A stretch of 64,000 nucleotides of DNA, from assembly GCA_019635015.1 (NCBI GenBank), contig JAHCAG010000013.1:37932-101931 (forward strand). The letters are read 5' to 3'. A model generated the notes under the pieces. The model did not search any database, was not told where the DNA came from, and saw only the letters and a list, made by a program, of their open reading frames with translations. Position numbers and translations under genes: made by a program. This document shows, piece after piece, positions 34,104 to 42,887 of the stretch; the first letter of the stretch is position 1; each line of letters opens with the position of its first letter. Source of the DNA: Burkholderiales bacterium. Lineage in GTDB: Bacteria; Pseudomonadota; Gammaproteobacteria; Burkholderiales; SG8-41.

Positions 34104-34976
34104 TCAGCCGGCCAGCTCGCGGATGATCGCGAGGCTGTCGCGGTTTCTGCTGCGTGCCTCCTCCGGTGATTCCCGGCCCAGCGGGGTCTGCGCGATCAAT
34201 TCGTAGATGTCGGCGGCGCCCTGCAGCATGCGGGGCGTCAAGCCGGCACCCTCGAAGGTACGCGCAATTTCGAGCATTTCCGGGACCCAGCGATAGGCTT
34301 TGGGCGGCATCGACGAAGTTCGCTTCAGTATCCAGTCGCGGTTGTCGGCCGCGCTTTCCTGCAGCTCCTGCTCGAGCACTTCGTGGACCCCGAGCCGGTG
34401 CGCGGCCATCAGCATTTCGACGCCGAGCGCGACCGCAGCCTTGCTGTAGGACGCGTAGCACATCTTGACGGCGGAGGCGTCGCCGATGCGGTCGCTGATC
34501 ACGCGCACCGTGATCCTCGGGCTGGCCAACTGCAAGGCCAGCGCGGCCTGCGGACCGGAGGCGTAGAGCCGCATGGCCGCCTTGCCGCGCGGCGGCGGGC
34601 CGATGATTCCGGCGTCCAGGCATTCACCGCCGGCGGAGCGGATGATGCTGTCGATGTCGCGGACGGTTTGCGGCGCGACGGCATTGCAGTCGACAAAAAC
34701 CGGACGGCGGCCGGTTTCGCGCATCGCTGCCGCGACGGCCCGTGCATTGTCGACGGCGGCTGCAGGGTTGAGAACGGACAGCAGCATGTCGCAGCTCTCC
34801 ACCAGACTGCGCATCGACCCGCAGTCGTGGATGCCGGCTTCCAGGGCAAGCGCTCGGGTACGGGCGCTGCGTCCTTCAAGGGCGGTGTGGACCCCGAGTC
34901 CGGATTCCCGGAGCGTCTGGGCGACGGCCTGGCCCATGTCGCCCGGACTGACGATGCCGATGTTCTGCAGTTTCAT
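34104..34976 (-). CDS. NAD(P)-dependent dehydrogenase with DUF1932 C-terminal domain
   Basis: A 290-residue protein with an N-terminal Rossmann fold (NIGIVSPGDMGQAVA) and the DUF1932 domain of phosphogluconate-dehydrogenase-like proteins at the C-terminus (KMCYASYSKAAVALGVEML). It probably acts on a beta-hydroxyacid-like substrate. The start is ATG 34976; the 37-residue in-frame extension upstream would run into the divergent promoter region. The gene is convergent with the cyclase-FHA gene (13-base gap) and divergent from the MFS gene. Confidence 0.86.
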   Translation of the reverse strand: MKLQNIGIVSPGDMGQAVAQTLRESGLGVHTALEGRSARTRALALEAGIHDCGSMRSLVESCDMLLSVLNPAAAVDNARAVAAAMRETGRRPVFVDCNAVAPQTVRDIDSIIRSAGGECLDAGIIGPPPRGKAAMRLYASGPQAALALQLASPRITVRVISDRIGDASAVKMCYASYSKAAVALGVEMLMAAHRLGVHEVLEQELQESAADNRDWILKRTSSMPPKAYRWVPEMLEIARTFEGAGLTPRMLQGAADIYELIAQTPLGRESPEEARSRNRDSLAIIRELAG

Positions 34977-35122
34977 GATTTTCCCGTCCGCTTGGTGCTG
35001 CAAGTCGATACGATAAAATACAGGCTGCCGCCACTCCTCAACAAGAAGATTCTCCGCCGTAATGCAGATTCCGCGATTGGGCCGCAAGCTGCGGCCACTG
35101 CGACTGCCGGCCCTGTTCTGAC

Positions 35123-36298
35123 ATGAACCTGGCGCCGATATTCCGCATCGTTCTGCTCAGCGTGCTGACGCACACTGCCTACAAGGGCAGCAAGGTGCTG
35201 ATGTCGCTGACGGCGCTCGACATGGGGGCGAATGAATTTGTCGTCGGGCTGCTGTTTTCGACATATGCGCTGTTCCCGCTGCTGCTGTCCGTTTACGCGG
35301 GCAAGGTATCCGACCGCGCCGGGTTCCGGCTGCCCATGCTGTTCGGCTCCGCCGGACTTCTCGGCGGATTACTGCTGCCGTTCATCTTTCCAAGCATAGA
35401 GATGCTCTATGTTTCCGCCGGCCTGATCGGTTGCTGCTACATCTTCTACACCGTGGCCGTGCAGCACCTGATCGGCACGCTGGGGGAGGGCCTGGACCGC
35501 ACCAAGAATTACAGCTGGTTCAGCCTCGGCATCGGCATGACTGCCTTGCTGGGACCGACTTCAGCCGGTTTCCTGATCGACGCGGTCGGGCACCGGGCGA
35601 CGTTTGCGGTCATGGCGGCCATGCCGGTGGTGCCGATCCTGCTGCTCGGCCTGTGGACGGGCTGGCTGCCGAAAACCGCGCAGGCCCATGTCAGCAAGGC
35701 GGAAAAGGCGCAGCACCGGATCGGCGATCTGGTCCGCAACCGACCCCTGCGGCGGGCGCTGATCACCGCCGGCATCATCGAGACAGGTCTTGAACTCTAT
35801 AACCTGCTGCTGCCGATCTACGGCCATCGCATCGGTCTCAGTGCGTCCGAGATCGGCCTGATCCTTGGCGCCTTCGGATTGGCACTGCTGGTCGTGCGCG
35901 CGGTGATGCCGCACCTGGTCAAACGTTCAAGCGAGGAGCGCGTGCTCGCGGCGTCGCTGATGCTGGCGACGGGTGTCTGCCTGGTGTTTCCCTTCGTGAC
36001 GAGTTTTGCCGCGCTGCTGGCGATTTCCTTCGTGCTGGGCATGGGGCTGGGCTGCGGCAGCCCGCTGTCGATGCTGCTGGCCTACAACCGTGCGCCGGCG
36101 GGACGCTCGGGTGAGGCGATGGGCTTGCGCCAGATGGTGAACAAGGGCACCGAGGTGCTGGTCCCCTTCGTTTTTGGAACGCTGAGCGCGGCGCTGGGCA
36201 TGGTTCCGGTGTTCTGGCTTGATGGCGCGCTGCTGGCGACTGCCGCGTCGCTGATGCATCGCGACGCGGCGGATGCGCGCAAGCCGCAGATCAGGTAA
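35123..36298 (+). CDS. Major facilitator superfamily transporter
   Basis: A 391-residue membrane protein with about 12 helices. The motif GKVSDRAGFRLPML after helix 2 matches MFS motif A. The family resembles small-molecule exporters, and the substrate cannot be inferred. It is divergent from the DUF1932 dehydrogenase, a common arrangement for co-regulated enzyme and transporter genes, but no regulator gene lies between them. It ends in the A-tract that forms part of the terminator for the opposite strand. Confidence 0.87.
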   Translation: MNLAPIFRIVLLSVLTHTAYKGSKVLMSLTALDMGANEFVVGLLFSTYALFPLLLSVYAGKVSDRAGFRLPMLFGSAGLLGGLLLPFIFPSIEMLYVSAGLIGCCYIFYTVAVQHLIGTLGEGLDRTKNYSWFSLGIGMTALLGPTSAGFLIDAVGHRATFAVMAAMPVVPILLLGLWTGWLPKTAQAHVSKAEKAQHRIGDLVRNRPLRRALITAGIIETGLELYNLLLPIYGHRIGLSASEIGLILGAFGLALLVVRAVMPHLVKRSSEERVLAASLMLATGVCLVFPFVTSFAALLAISFVLGMGLGCGSPLSMLLAYNRAPAGRSGEAMGLRQMVNKGTEVLVPFVFGTLSAALGMVPVFWLDGALLATAASLMHRDAADARKPQIR

Positions 36299-36320
36299 AA
36301 AAGCCCGCCGGGCGGCGGGC
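36297..36320 (-). terminator. Intrinsic terminator of the - strand TTT receptor gene
   Basis: On the - strand, GCCCGCC/GGCGGGC (7 bp, 4-base loop, 36303-36320) is followed by six T (36297-36302). It lies 22 bases after the receptor stop and overlaps the end of the + strand MFS gene. Confidence 0.8.
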
Positions 36321-36341
36321 CGGGGCGGGCTGTACTGGAGC

Positions 36342-37310
36342 TTAGTTGGCCGTGGCGCCTGATATGCGCACCACTTCGGCCCAGCGGGCAACTTCCTCTT
36401 TCAGCAGTTTGCTGAACTCCTCGGGCGAGTTGCCGATGGGTTCGGCACCCTGATCGATCAGCCGCTGGCGGATCGTGGTATCAAGCGTCGCCTTGTTGAT
36501 GCCGGAAGCCAGGGTATTGATGACGTCGCGCGGTGTGGCGGCGGGGGCAAGCAGGCCGTACCAGACCACGACCTCGACGCCCTTGACGCCGGACTCGGTC
36601 ATGGTCGGGACATTCGGCAACTGTTCGGATCGTTTGGGACCCGCATTGGCGATTGGACGCAGGCGGCCGGATTTGACATGAGCCGAAATCGCCGGAATGT
36701 TGGCGAAGGTCATTTCGACCTCGCCGCCGATCAGCCCGGTCAGCGAGGGCGCGCTGCCTTTGTATGGGACATGAACGATTTTGGTGCCGGCGCGCAGGTT
36801 GAACAGCTCTCCCGACAGGTGCTGGGTGGTGCCGCTACCGGCAGAGGAGAAATTGAGCTGGCCCGGCCGGGATTTGGCCAGGGCCACCAACTCCCTGACG
36901 TTCTTGACGGGCACCGAAGGATGGATAACCAGGATGTTGGGGCTTTGCGAAAATACCGATATCGGTGCGAAATCGCGCAACGCGTCGTAGTTGACCTTTT
37001 TGTAGAGGCTCATGTTGATCGCGACGGCTGCCGTGTTGATCAGGATCGTGTAGCCGTCGGGCGCGGATTTGGCCACCAGCTCGTTGGCGATGTTGGTGCC
37101 GGCGCCGGGACGGTTGTCGACGATGAACTGCTGCCCGAGGTATTCGGAGAGTTTGGGGGCGAGCAGGCGCGCATTGATATCGACGCCGCCGCCGGGCGTG
37201 AAGCCGACGATGATGCGTACCGGTTTGGCGGGCCAGGACTGTGCGGCGGCAGGAAGTGCCGCGACCGCAATAATGGCCGAGAGGCCCAGCAGGGGCAGGT
37301 ATTTCGACAT
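36342..37310 (-). CDS. Bug family TTT substrate-binding protein (third copy)
   Basis: A 322-residue periplasmic receptor. The signal peptide ends ALPAAA-QS (about residue 23) and is followed by WPAKPVRIIVGFTPGGGVD, the usual Bug start. KSAPDGYTILIN and VPYKGSAPSLTGLIGGEV are also typical. I chose ATG 37310 because GGAGG precedes it and because the signal peptide begins there; an in-frame extension to 37484 is unlikely. No TctAB genes are nearby. It ends at a strong terminator and is divergent from the gamma-glutamyltransferase gene. Confidence 0.94.
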   Translation of the reverse strand: MSKYLPLLGLSAIIAVAALPAAAQSWPAKPVRIIVGFTPGGGVDINARLLAPKLSEYLGQQFIVDNRPGAGTNIANELVAKSAPDGYTILINTAAVAINMSLYKKVNYDALRDFAPISVFSQSPNILVIHPSVPVKNVRELVALAKSRPGQLNFSSAGSGTTQHLSGELFNLRAGTKIVHVPYKGSAPSLTGLIGGEVEMTFANIPAISAHVKSGRLRPIANAGPKRSEQLPNVPTMTESGVKGVEVVVWYGLLAPAATPRDVINTLASGINKATLDTTIRQRLIDQGAEPIGNSPEEFSKLLKEEVARWAEVVRISGATAN

Positions 37311-37522
37311 GTTTTTCCTCCAGGATTCATGGCTACAGTCACCGGTAGTGCGCGGTGACGGCGAGAGGGGATGGTAGCAGATGCCTTTCCCGGACCCGGC
37401 GTATCGACAGTCGCTGGTGTTGCGGAGATCATGCGGGTCGCAGGCCTGCAGGGGCGTTCCGAGTGGAGATTGGCCCGAGGTCATCCCGCCAGTATCATGA
37501 ATCCAATGCTTTTTAAAAAAAT

Positions 37523-39256
37523 ATGAATAATAACAAATACTTACTTAACCTTATTAAGGTTGTCTGTAGAGCCTCCCTGCCATCCGCAGCGAAACGCCCG
37601 CTTGCTGTCGCTGGCGTGTGGTTTTGCCTGCTGCTGGCTGCAGCCGCGAACGCAGCAGATCCGGCACGCGCGGCAATTGCTTCCGCGCATCCGCTGGCGA
37701 CTGCATCCGGCGAGCAGATGCTGGCGCGCGGCGGGAACGCCTGTGATGCAGCGGTCGCGGTGGCAGCCGCACTGGCCGTGGTGGAACCCTATTCGTCGGG
37801 GCTGGGCGGCGGCGGATTCTTCCTGCTGCATCGCGCGGCTGACAGGCGGCAGGTGATGATCGATGCACGCGAGCTTGCGCCCCGGGCAATAAGGCGGGAG
37901 CATTTTTTCGACGCCTCGGACAATCCGAGGGAAGGCGCAACGGTTCGCGGCGGCACCGCCGCGGCAATTCCCGGCGTCCCTGCCGCGCTGGACCACCTGA
38001 CCCATACCTGCGCCACGATGCCGCTGGCGCAGACCCTGGCACCGGCGATCCGGCTGGCGCGGGACGGGTTCAGGGTGGACCGGCGGTATGCGCGGATTGC
38101 GCAGTTGCGCGAATCCCTGCTGCGCTCGAGTCCTGCAACCCGTTTGTTTCTCGACAGGGGACGCGCACCGGAGGCGGGTTTTGTGCTGCGGCAGCCTGAA
38201 CTTGCGGCGACGCTGGAGCGCATCGCGCGCGATGGCGCAGCGGCTGCTTTTTACCGGGGGCCGGTCGCCCGCGGCATGGTCGATGCGGTCCGGGCGGCGG
38301 GCGGTGTGTGGCAGTTGTCCGACCTGGAGCACTACCGCGTGATCGAACGCGAGCCTCTGAATTTCGTTTTTCGCGGCGCGACGATTACCGCGGCGGCACT
38401 GCCGTCGGCCGGGGGGATCGCGCTGGCGCAGATTTTTGGCATGCTCGGGCATTTTCCACCAGGTGACGTGCTTGATCCGCAGACTGCGCATCTTGTTGCC
38501 GAAACGCTGCGCCGCGCCTTTCGCGATCGCAGCCTGCTGGGCGACCCCGACCATGCTTCGATTCCGCTGGCCCGGATGCTGGATCCGGACCGGCTGAAAA
38601 AGGACGCTGCAGGGATTGATGTGCAACGCGCTTCGGTACTGCCGTTCGCCGCTGAAGGGGACACCGGCGGCAGCGGGAACACGACCCATTTCTCGATCAT
38701 TGATGCTGCTGGCAATCGCGTGGCGGCGACGCTGACCATCAACCTGCTGTTCGGCTCCGGCATCGTTGGGCATGGCAGCGGCGTGCTGCTGAACAACGAG
38801 ATGGATGATTTCACGCTGCGCGCCGGCCTCGCCAACAGCTTCCGGCTGCGGGGCGGCGAAGCCAACATGATGGCTCCGGGCAAGCGTCCGCTGTCGAGCA
38901 TGACGCCGGCATTCGTGGAAGACGACAAGGGGGTGCTGGTGCTCGGCGCGCCCGGGGGATCACGCATCATCAGCCAGGTCCTGCTGGTGGCGCTGGAATA
39001 CCTGCGGCATCCTGAGGTGGACCTGCGCCGGCTGCTGGCCATGCCCCGGTATCACCACCAGCACTGGCCGGACCACATCGAAATCGAGCCCGAAGGATTT
39101 TCCGCCGGATGGAAAACTGCGATGGAAGGCATGGGGCACCGTCTGCATGTGGTCAACCGCCGCTGGGGCAATATGCAGGCGGTTTTCCAGCCGGCAGGCA
39201 GCGGCCCGGCACAGGCCGCCAGCGATCCGCGGGGTGGCGAAGTCGCGTGGTACTAG
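37523..39256 (+). CDS. ggt: Gamma-glutamyltransferase
   Basis: Exported N-terminal-nucleophile hydrolase (577 residues) that cleaves glutathione and other gamma-glutamyl compounds after self-processing. The new N-terminal nucleophile is Thr387 in GNTTHFS, and the substrate loop [20 protein letters not shown] is present. A signal peptide (hydrophobic core [15 protein letters not shown]) precedes the mature part. The first 13 residues, [13 protein letters not shown], are coded by an AT-rich island with no Shine-Dalgarno site, so the true start may lie further in, or the island may act as an AU-rich start region. Periplasmic gamma-glutamyl use would supply amino acids. Confidence 0.9.
   Translation: MNNNKYLLNLIKVVCRASLPSAAKRPLAVAGVWFCLLLAAAANAADPARAAIASAHPLATASGEQMLARGGNACDAAVAVAAALAVVEPYSSGLGGGGFFLLHRAADRRQVMIDARELAPRAIRREHFFDASDNPREGATVRGGTAAAIPGVPAALDHLTHTCATMPLAQTLAPAIRLARDGFRVDRRYARIAQLRESLLRSSPATRLFLDRGRAPEAGFVLRQPELAATLERIARDGAAAAFYRGPVARGMVDAVRAAGGVWQLSDLEHYRVIEREPLNFVFRGATITAAALPSAGGIALAQIFGMLGHFPPGDVLDPQTAHLVAETLRRAFRDRSLLGDPDHASIPLARMLDPDRLKKDAAGIDVQRASVLPFAAEGDTGGSGNTTHFSIIDAAGNRVAATLTINLLFGSGIVGHGSGVLLNNEMDDFTLRAGLANSFRLRGGEANMMAPGKRPLSSMTPAFVEDDKGVLVLGAPGGSRIISQVLLVALEYLRHPEVDLRRLLAMPRYHHQHWPDHIEIEPEGFSAGWKTAMEGMGHRLHVVNRRWGNMQAVFQPAGSGPAQAASDPRGGEVAWY
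37532..37540 (+). repeat. AT-rich junction element, copy 3 (start of ggt)
   Basis: AACAAATAC, followed by TTACTTAACC. It lies in a 55-base AT-rich island (37507-37562) that includes the ATG of the gamma-glutamyltransferase gene. It shares the AACAAATAC core with the copy at 62922 and TTACTT with copy 2. Confidence 0.45.
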
Positions 39257-39326
39257 GCCCTTCACGCCGGGGGCGGAGGCGCCGCAGATGCGCCTTGCGG
39301 ACCCGCCTCCTGTATCATCCCGCCCC

Positions 39327-40295
39327 ATGAAAACGACATTCCTCGAGTTCGAGCAGCCGATCGCCGATCTGGAAACCAAGATCGAAGAACTGCGCTTCGT
39401 GCAAGACGATTCTGCTCTGGACATTTCCGAAGAAATCGCGCGTCTGCAGAAGAAAAGCCAGGCGCTGACGAAGGATATCTATTCGAAGCTGACAGCGTGG
39501 CAGATTGCCCAGGTCGCGCGCCATCCGCAACGGCCATATGCCCTCGATTACATCAGCGGCATGTTCACTGATTTCGAGGAAATGCACGGTGACCGCAGCT
39601 ATGCCGACGACCCGGCAATCGTCGGCGGCCTGGCGCGTTTTGGCGGCCAGACAGCGGTCGTGATCGGGCACCAGAAGGGGCGTGACACCAAAGAGAAGAT
39701 CCACCGCAACTTCGGCATGCCGCGCCCGGAGGGTTACCGCAAGGCGCTGCGCCTGATGAAACTTGCCGAGAAATTCGGCGTTCCGGTGTTCACCTTCATT
39801 GACACACCCGGCGCCTATCCCGGGGTCGGCGCCGAGGAGCGCGGACAGTCGGAGGCGATCGGCCGCAACCTGTATGCAATGGCGGCGCTGAAAACCCCGG
39901 TGATCTGCACGGTGATCGGAGAGGGCGGTTCCGGCGGCGCGCTCGCGGTGGCGGTGGGGGATGTGACGCTGATGCTGCAGTATTCGACCTACTCGGTGAT
40001 TTCGCCGGAGGGTTGCGCCTCGATACTGTGGAAAAGTGCCGAGCGCGCGGCTGATGCCGCGGAAACGCTGGGCATCACCGCCACCAGGCTGAAGGCGCTG
40101 GGGCTGGTGGACAAGATCGTCAGCGAACCGCTGGGCGGCGCGCACCGCGATCCCCAGGCGATGATGCAGTCGCTCAAGAAGGCACTGCAGGAAAGCTGGC
40201 GGCAGTTGCGTGACATCCCGGTCGACAGGCTGACCGAGACACGCTTTGAAAGGCTGATGGGATATGGCCAGTTCAAGGAAACGGAAAGCCGCTGA
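39327..40295 (+). CDS. accA: Acetyl-CoA carboxylase carboxyltransferase subunit alpha
   Basis: A 322-residue subunit that, with AccD, transfers the carboxyl group from biotin to acetyl-CoA to give malonyl-CoA. The N-terminus [18 protein letters not shown] and the conserved carboxyltransferase segments [16 protein letters not shown] and [10 protein letters not shown] are intact. The start is ATG 39327; the preceding in-frame extension lies in the end of the gamma-glutamyltransferase gene. It is followed after 27 bases by tilS, a common beta- and gammaproteobacterial pair. Confidence 0.98.
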   Translation: MKTTFLEFEQPIADLETKIEELRFVQDDSALDISEEIARLQKKSQALTKDIYSKLTAWQIAQVARHPQRPYALDYISGMFTDFEEMHGDRSYADDPAIVGGLARFGGQTAVVIGHQKGRDTKEKIHRNFGMPRPEGYRKALRLMKLAEKFGVPVFTFIDTPGAYPGVGAEERGQSEAIGRNLYAMAALKTPVICTVIGEGGSGGALAVAVGDVTLMLQYSTYSVISPEGCASILWKSAERAADAAETLGITATRLKALGLVDKIVSEPLGGAHRDPQAMMQSLKKALQESWRQLRDIPVDRLTETRFERLMGYGQFKETESR

Positions 40296-40322
40296 TATCC
40301 GCTTCAGGCCGGCTGTTGCGGC

Positions 40323-41645
40323 GTGAAGCAGGATCTCGTGGCGCAGGTGCGTGCCAGCCTGCTGGCACATGTGCCGCGCAACACATCCCTGGTGCTCGGT
40401 TTCAGCGGTGGCATCGATTCGATGGTTCTGCTGCATGTCCTGGTGCGCGGACTGCGCCTGTCCCCGCGACGGATTTCGGCAATACATGTCAATCATCAGC
40501 TCAGTCCGCGGGCGGCGGAGTGGGCTGCATTCTGCCGCCGCAGCTGCCGGGAACTCGGCGTCAGGCTGAAGGTAGTCACGGTTGCAGTGAAGCGCGGCAA
40601 CAGTACTGAAGCCGCAGCGCGAGTGGCGCGTTACGGGGCGTTCGCGGCCAGCGGCGCCGGCATCGTGGTGCTGGCACACAACCGCGATGACCAGGCCGAA
40701 ACGGTGCTGCTGCAGCTGTTGCGCGGCGCCGGTCCGCGTGGACTGGCCGCGATGCCCGCATTCAGGCTTGCCGCACCGGATTCGCCGGCAGTCCTGCGAC
40801 CATTGCTCGAGGTGCCGCGGAGCATTATTGCGGCCTATGCCGCGCAACACCGCCTGCAGTGGATCGAGGATGACAGCAACCGGGACCGCGCCTATCTGCG
40901 CAACTTTCTGCGCCACGACGTGCTGCCGCTGCTTGAGGACAGATTGCCCGGAGCCGGCGTCACGCTGGCCCGTGCTGCGCGGCTGCAGGCCGAAGCCTCG
41001 GATCTGCTGGATGCGCTGGCACTGGCTGATCTTGGCGGTGTCCCGCCGTCGCACAGACTGCCGCTGGCGCCGCTGAAGTCGCTGCCACCGCACCGTGCCC
41101 GCAATATCCTGCGCTATTTCCTTCGCAGCAATGACCTGTTGATGCCGGATGCCGGCCATCTGGAGGAATTGCTGCGGCAGGCCGTCGCGGCGCGCGGAGA
41201 TGCGGCAGTCCGGATCCGCGTGGGCGATGCGGAGTTGCGGCGATTCCGTGCGACCCTTTATGTGGTCCGGTCATTGCCCGTGCCGGAACGGAATTACGCC
41301 GTGGCCTGGAGCGGCCGCGGAGCGCTGCGCCTGCATGCACTCGGAGGAGTGCTGCGGCTGGAACGGAGGGCAGACGCCGGCATCGACAGCCGCCTGCTGC
41401 GCGGCGCCGGGTTCGAGGTTCGTGCGCGCAGCGGCGGAGAAATGCTGCGCCTGACTCCGGGAGGCCGGCGCAGGACGGTGCGCAACCTGCTGCAGGAGGC
41501 GGAACTGCCGCCATGGGTGCGGGAGCGTCTGCCATTTTTGTACCATGACGGCGAACTGGTGGCCGTTGCCGGCATCGGGGTCGATGTTCGTTTCCAGGCT
41601 GCGGCAGGGCGAGCGGGTTACTGGCCGGTGTGGTTACCGGACTGA
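40323..41645 (+). CDS. tilS: tRNA(Ile)-lysidine synthase
   Basis: ATP-dependent enzyme that converts cytidine-34 of the tRNA-Ile CAU anticodon to lysidine, so that AUA is read as isoleucine. The PP-loop SGGIDS (residues 28-33) marks the N-terminal domain, and a typical TilS C-terminal domain (GGEMLRLTPGGRRRTVRNLL) completes the 440 residues. The start is GTG at 40323. It lies 27 bases after accA and 167 bases before the TAXI receptor gene, where the transcript presumably ends although no terminator hairpin stands out. Confidence 0.95.
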   Translation: MKQDLVAQVRASLLAHVPRNTSLVLGFSGGIDSMVLLHVLVRGLRLSPRRISAIHVNHQLSPRAAEWAAFCRRSCRELGVRLKVVTVAVKRGNSTEAAARVARYGAFAASGAGIVVLAHNRDDQAETVLLQLLRGAGPRGLAAMPAFRLAAPDSPAVLRPLLEVPRSIIAAYAAQHRLQWIEDDSNRDRAYLRNFLRHDVLPLLEDRLPGAGVTLARAARLQAEASDLLDALALADLGGVPPSHRLPLAPLKSLPPHRARNILRYFLRSNDLLMPDAGHLEELLRQAVAARGDAAVRIRVGDAELRRFRATLYVVRSLPVPERNYAVAWSGRGALRLHALGGVLRLERRADAGIDSRLLRGAGFEVRARSGGEMLRLTPGGRRRTVRNLLQEAELPPWVRERLPFLYHDGELVAVAGIGVDVRFQAAAGRAGYWPVWLPD

Positions 41646-41812
41646 CGGCCGGTGTATTGATCTGTCATGGGCAAATCGGGGATGAACCGGTTTGCCAAAT
41701 CCGGAGGGCTTTGTTAATCTGGCCTCGCTGGTCCACAGGATGAAAATAACGCTTCGCAACCGGCAGTGGCGCGTCCTGTATCCCTTAACGACCCTAAGCG
41801 AGGAAAAAAGCA

Positions 41813-42817
41813 ATGAAACTTGCACAGTTTGTGAAGCTCGCGCTCGCCGCGACCATCGGCATGTCCGTGGCCACCGGCGTCCTGGCGCAGGCGAAACCCA
41901 ATCCGAAATGGCCGACCAACCTGACGCTGGGCACCGCCTCCGTGGGCGGAACCTATTTTGTCTACGGACAAGTATGGGCCAGCCTGGTCAACGAGAAAAT
42001 CGGTACCAACATCAGCACCCAGCAGACACAGGGACCGAACCAGAACATCATCCTGACCGATTCCAAGCAGGTTGATTTCGGCATGACGACGATGGGCGTC
42101 GCCCTGCAGGCTTGGGAAGGCAAGGGTGACTGGACCAAGGGCAAGAAGTTCAGCAACATCCGCGCGATGTTCCCGATGTACGACACGCCATTCCATTTCA
42201 TCACGCTGGAAAAATCCGGCATCAAGTCGGTGAAGGAACTGGCGGGCAAACGTTCTGGTGTAGGGCCGCGTGCGGGCACCTGCGGCACCTATTTTCCGCT
42301 GTTTTTCAAGGCGCTCGGCATCGACACCACGATCCGTAACGGCCAGGCCTCGGACATGGCGTCGAACCTCCAGGACGGGCTGATTGATGCCTTCCCGTTC
42401 TGCGCTGGCGTCCCGATCGCGGCATACTCTGAACTTGAAACCACCAACAAGGTGCGATTCTTCACCTTCACCGACGACGAGATCAAGCGCATCAAGGCCG
42501 CGCTGCCCGAGCTCTCCGATTCGCTGATCCCGAAGGGCACCTACAAGCAGCAGACCGAGGACCACAAGACCATCGGTCTCTACAACTTTGCCATCGCCAA
42601 CAAGGATGTCGCGGATGATCTGGTCTATGCCGTGGTCAAGGCTGTGCTGGAAAACAACCCGCAGATGGTCAAGGGTCACGCTGCCGCCAAGGAAACGCTG
42701 ACGGAGAACTGGAACCGCAACGGTTTCCTGCCCTTTCATCCGGGGGCGATCCGTTACTTCAGGGAAAAAGGCATCACTGTGCCGAAACACCTGATTCCGC
42801 CGGAATACAAGGGCTGA
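41813..42817 (+). CDS. TAXI family TRAP transporter solute receptor
   Basis: A 334-residue periplasmic binding protein of the TAXI group. The signal peptide (residues 1-25, ending TGVLA-QA) and the mature start NLTLGTASVGGTYFVYGQVW are characteristic. Ligands in this family include glutamate-like or other dicarboxylates; here it is unknown. A GAGGAAA site (41800-41806) precedes the ATG. An intrinsic terminator separates it from its permease, which would let the receptor be made in excess of the membrane part. Confidence 0.94.
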   Translation: MKLAQFVKLALAATIGMSVATGVLAQAKPNPKWPTNLTLGTASVGGTYFVYGQVWASLVNEKIGTNISTQQTQGPNQNIILTDSKQVDFGMTTMGVALQAWEGKGDWTKGKKFSNIRAMFPMYDTPFHFITLEKSGIKSVKELAGKRSGVGPRAGTCGTYFPLFFKALGIDTTIRNGQASDMASNLQDGLIDAFPFCAGVPIAAYSELETTNKVRFFTFTDDEIKRIKAALPELSDSLIPKGTYKQQTEDHKTIGLYNFAIANKDVADDLVYAVVKAVLENNPQMVKGHAAAKETLTENWNRNGFLPFHPGAIRYFREKGITVPKHLIPPEYKG

Positions 42818-42834
42818 ACGCTAATCCCGGAACA

Positions 42835-42868
42835 CCGCACTGCGCGCGAGCTCAGTGCGGTTTTTTTT
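42835..42868 (+). terminator. Intrinsic terminator between receptor and permease of the TRAP system
   Basis: CCGCACTG (42835-42842) pairs exactly with CAGTGCGG (42853-42860) around a 10-base loop, followed by eight T. It sits in the 70-base gap between the two transporter genes. Partial read-through would set a receptor-to-permease ratio. Confidence 0.9.
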
Positions 42869-42887
42869 GCAGCGGGGGAAATGGTTG

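Noticed and set aside
39315..41159. 614-codon - strand frame over accA and tilS
   Set aside because: It covers two conserved housekeeping genes in reverse and lacks any motif.
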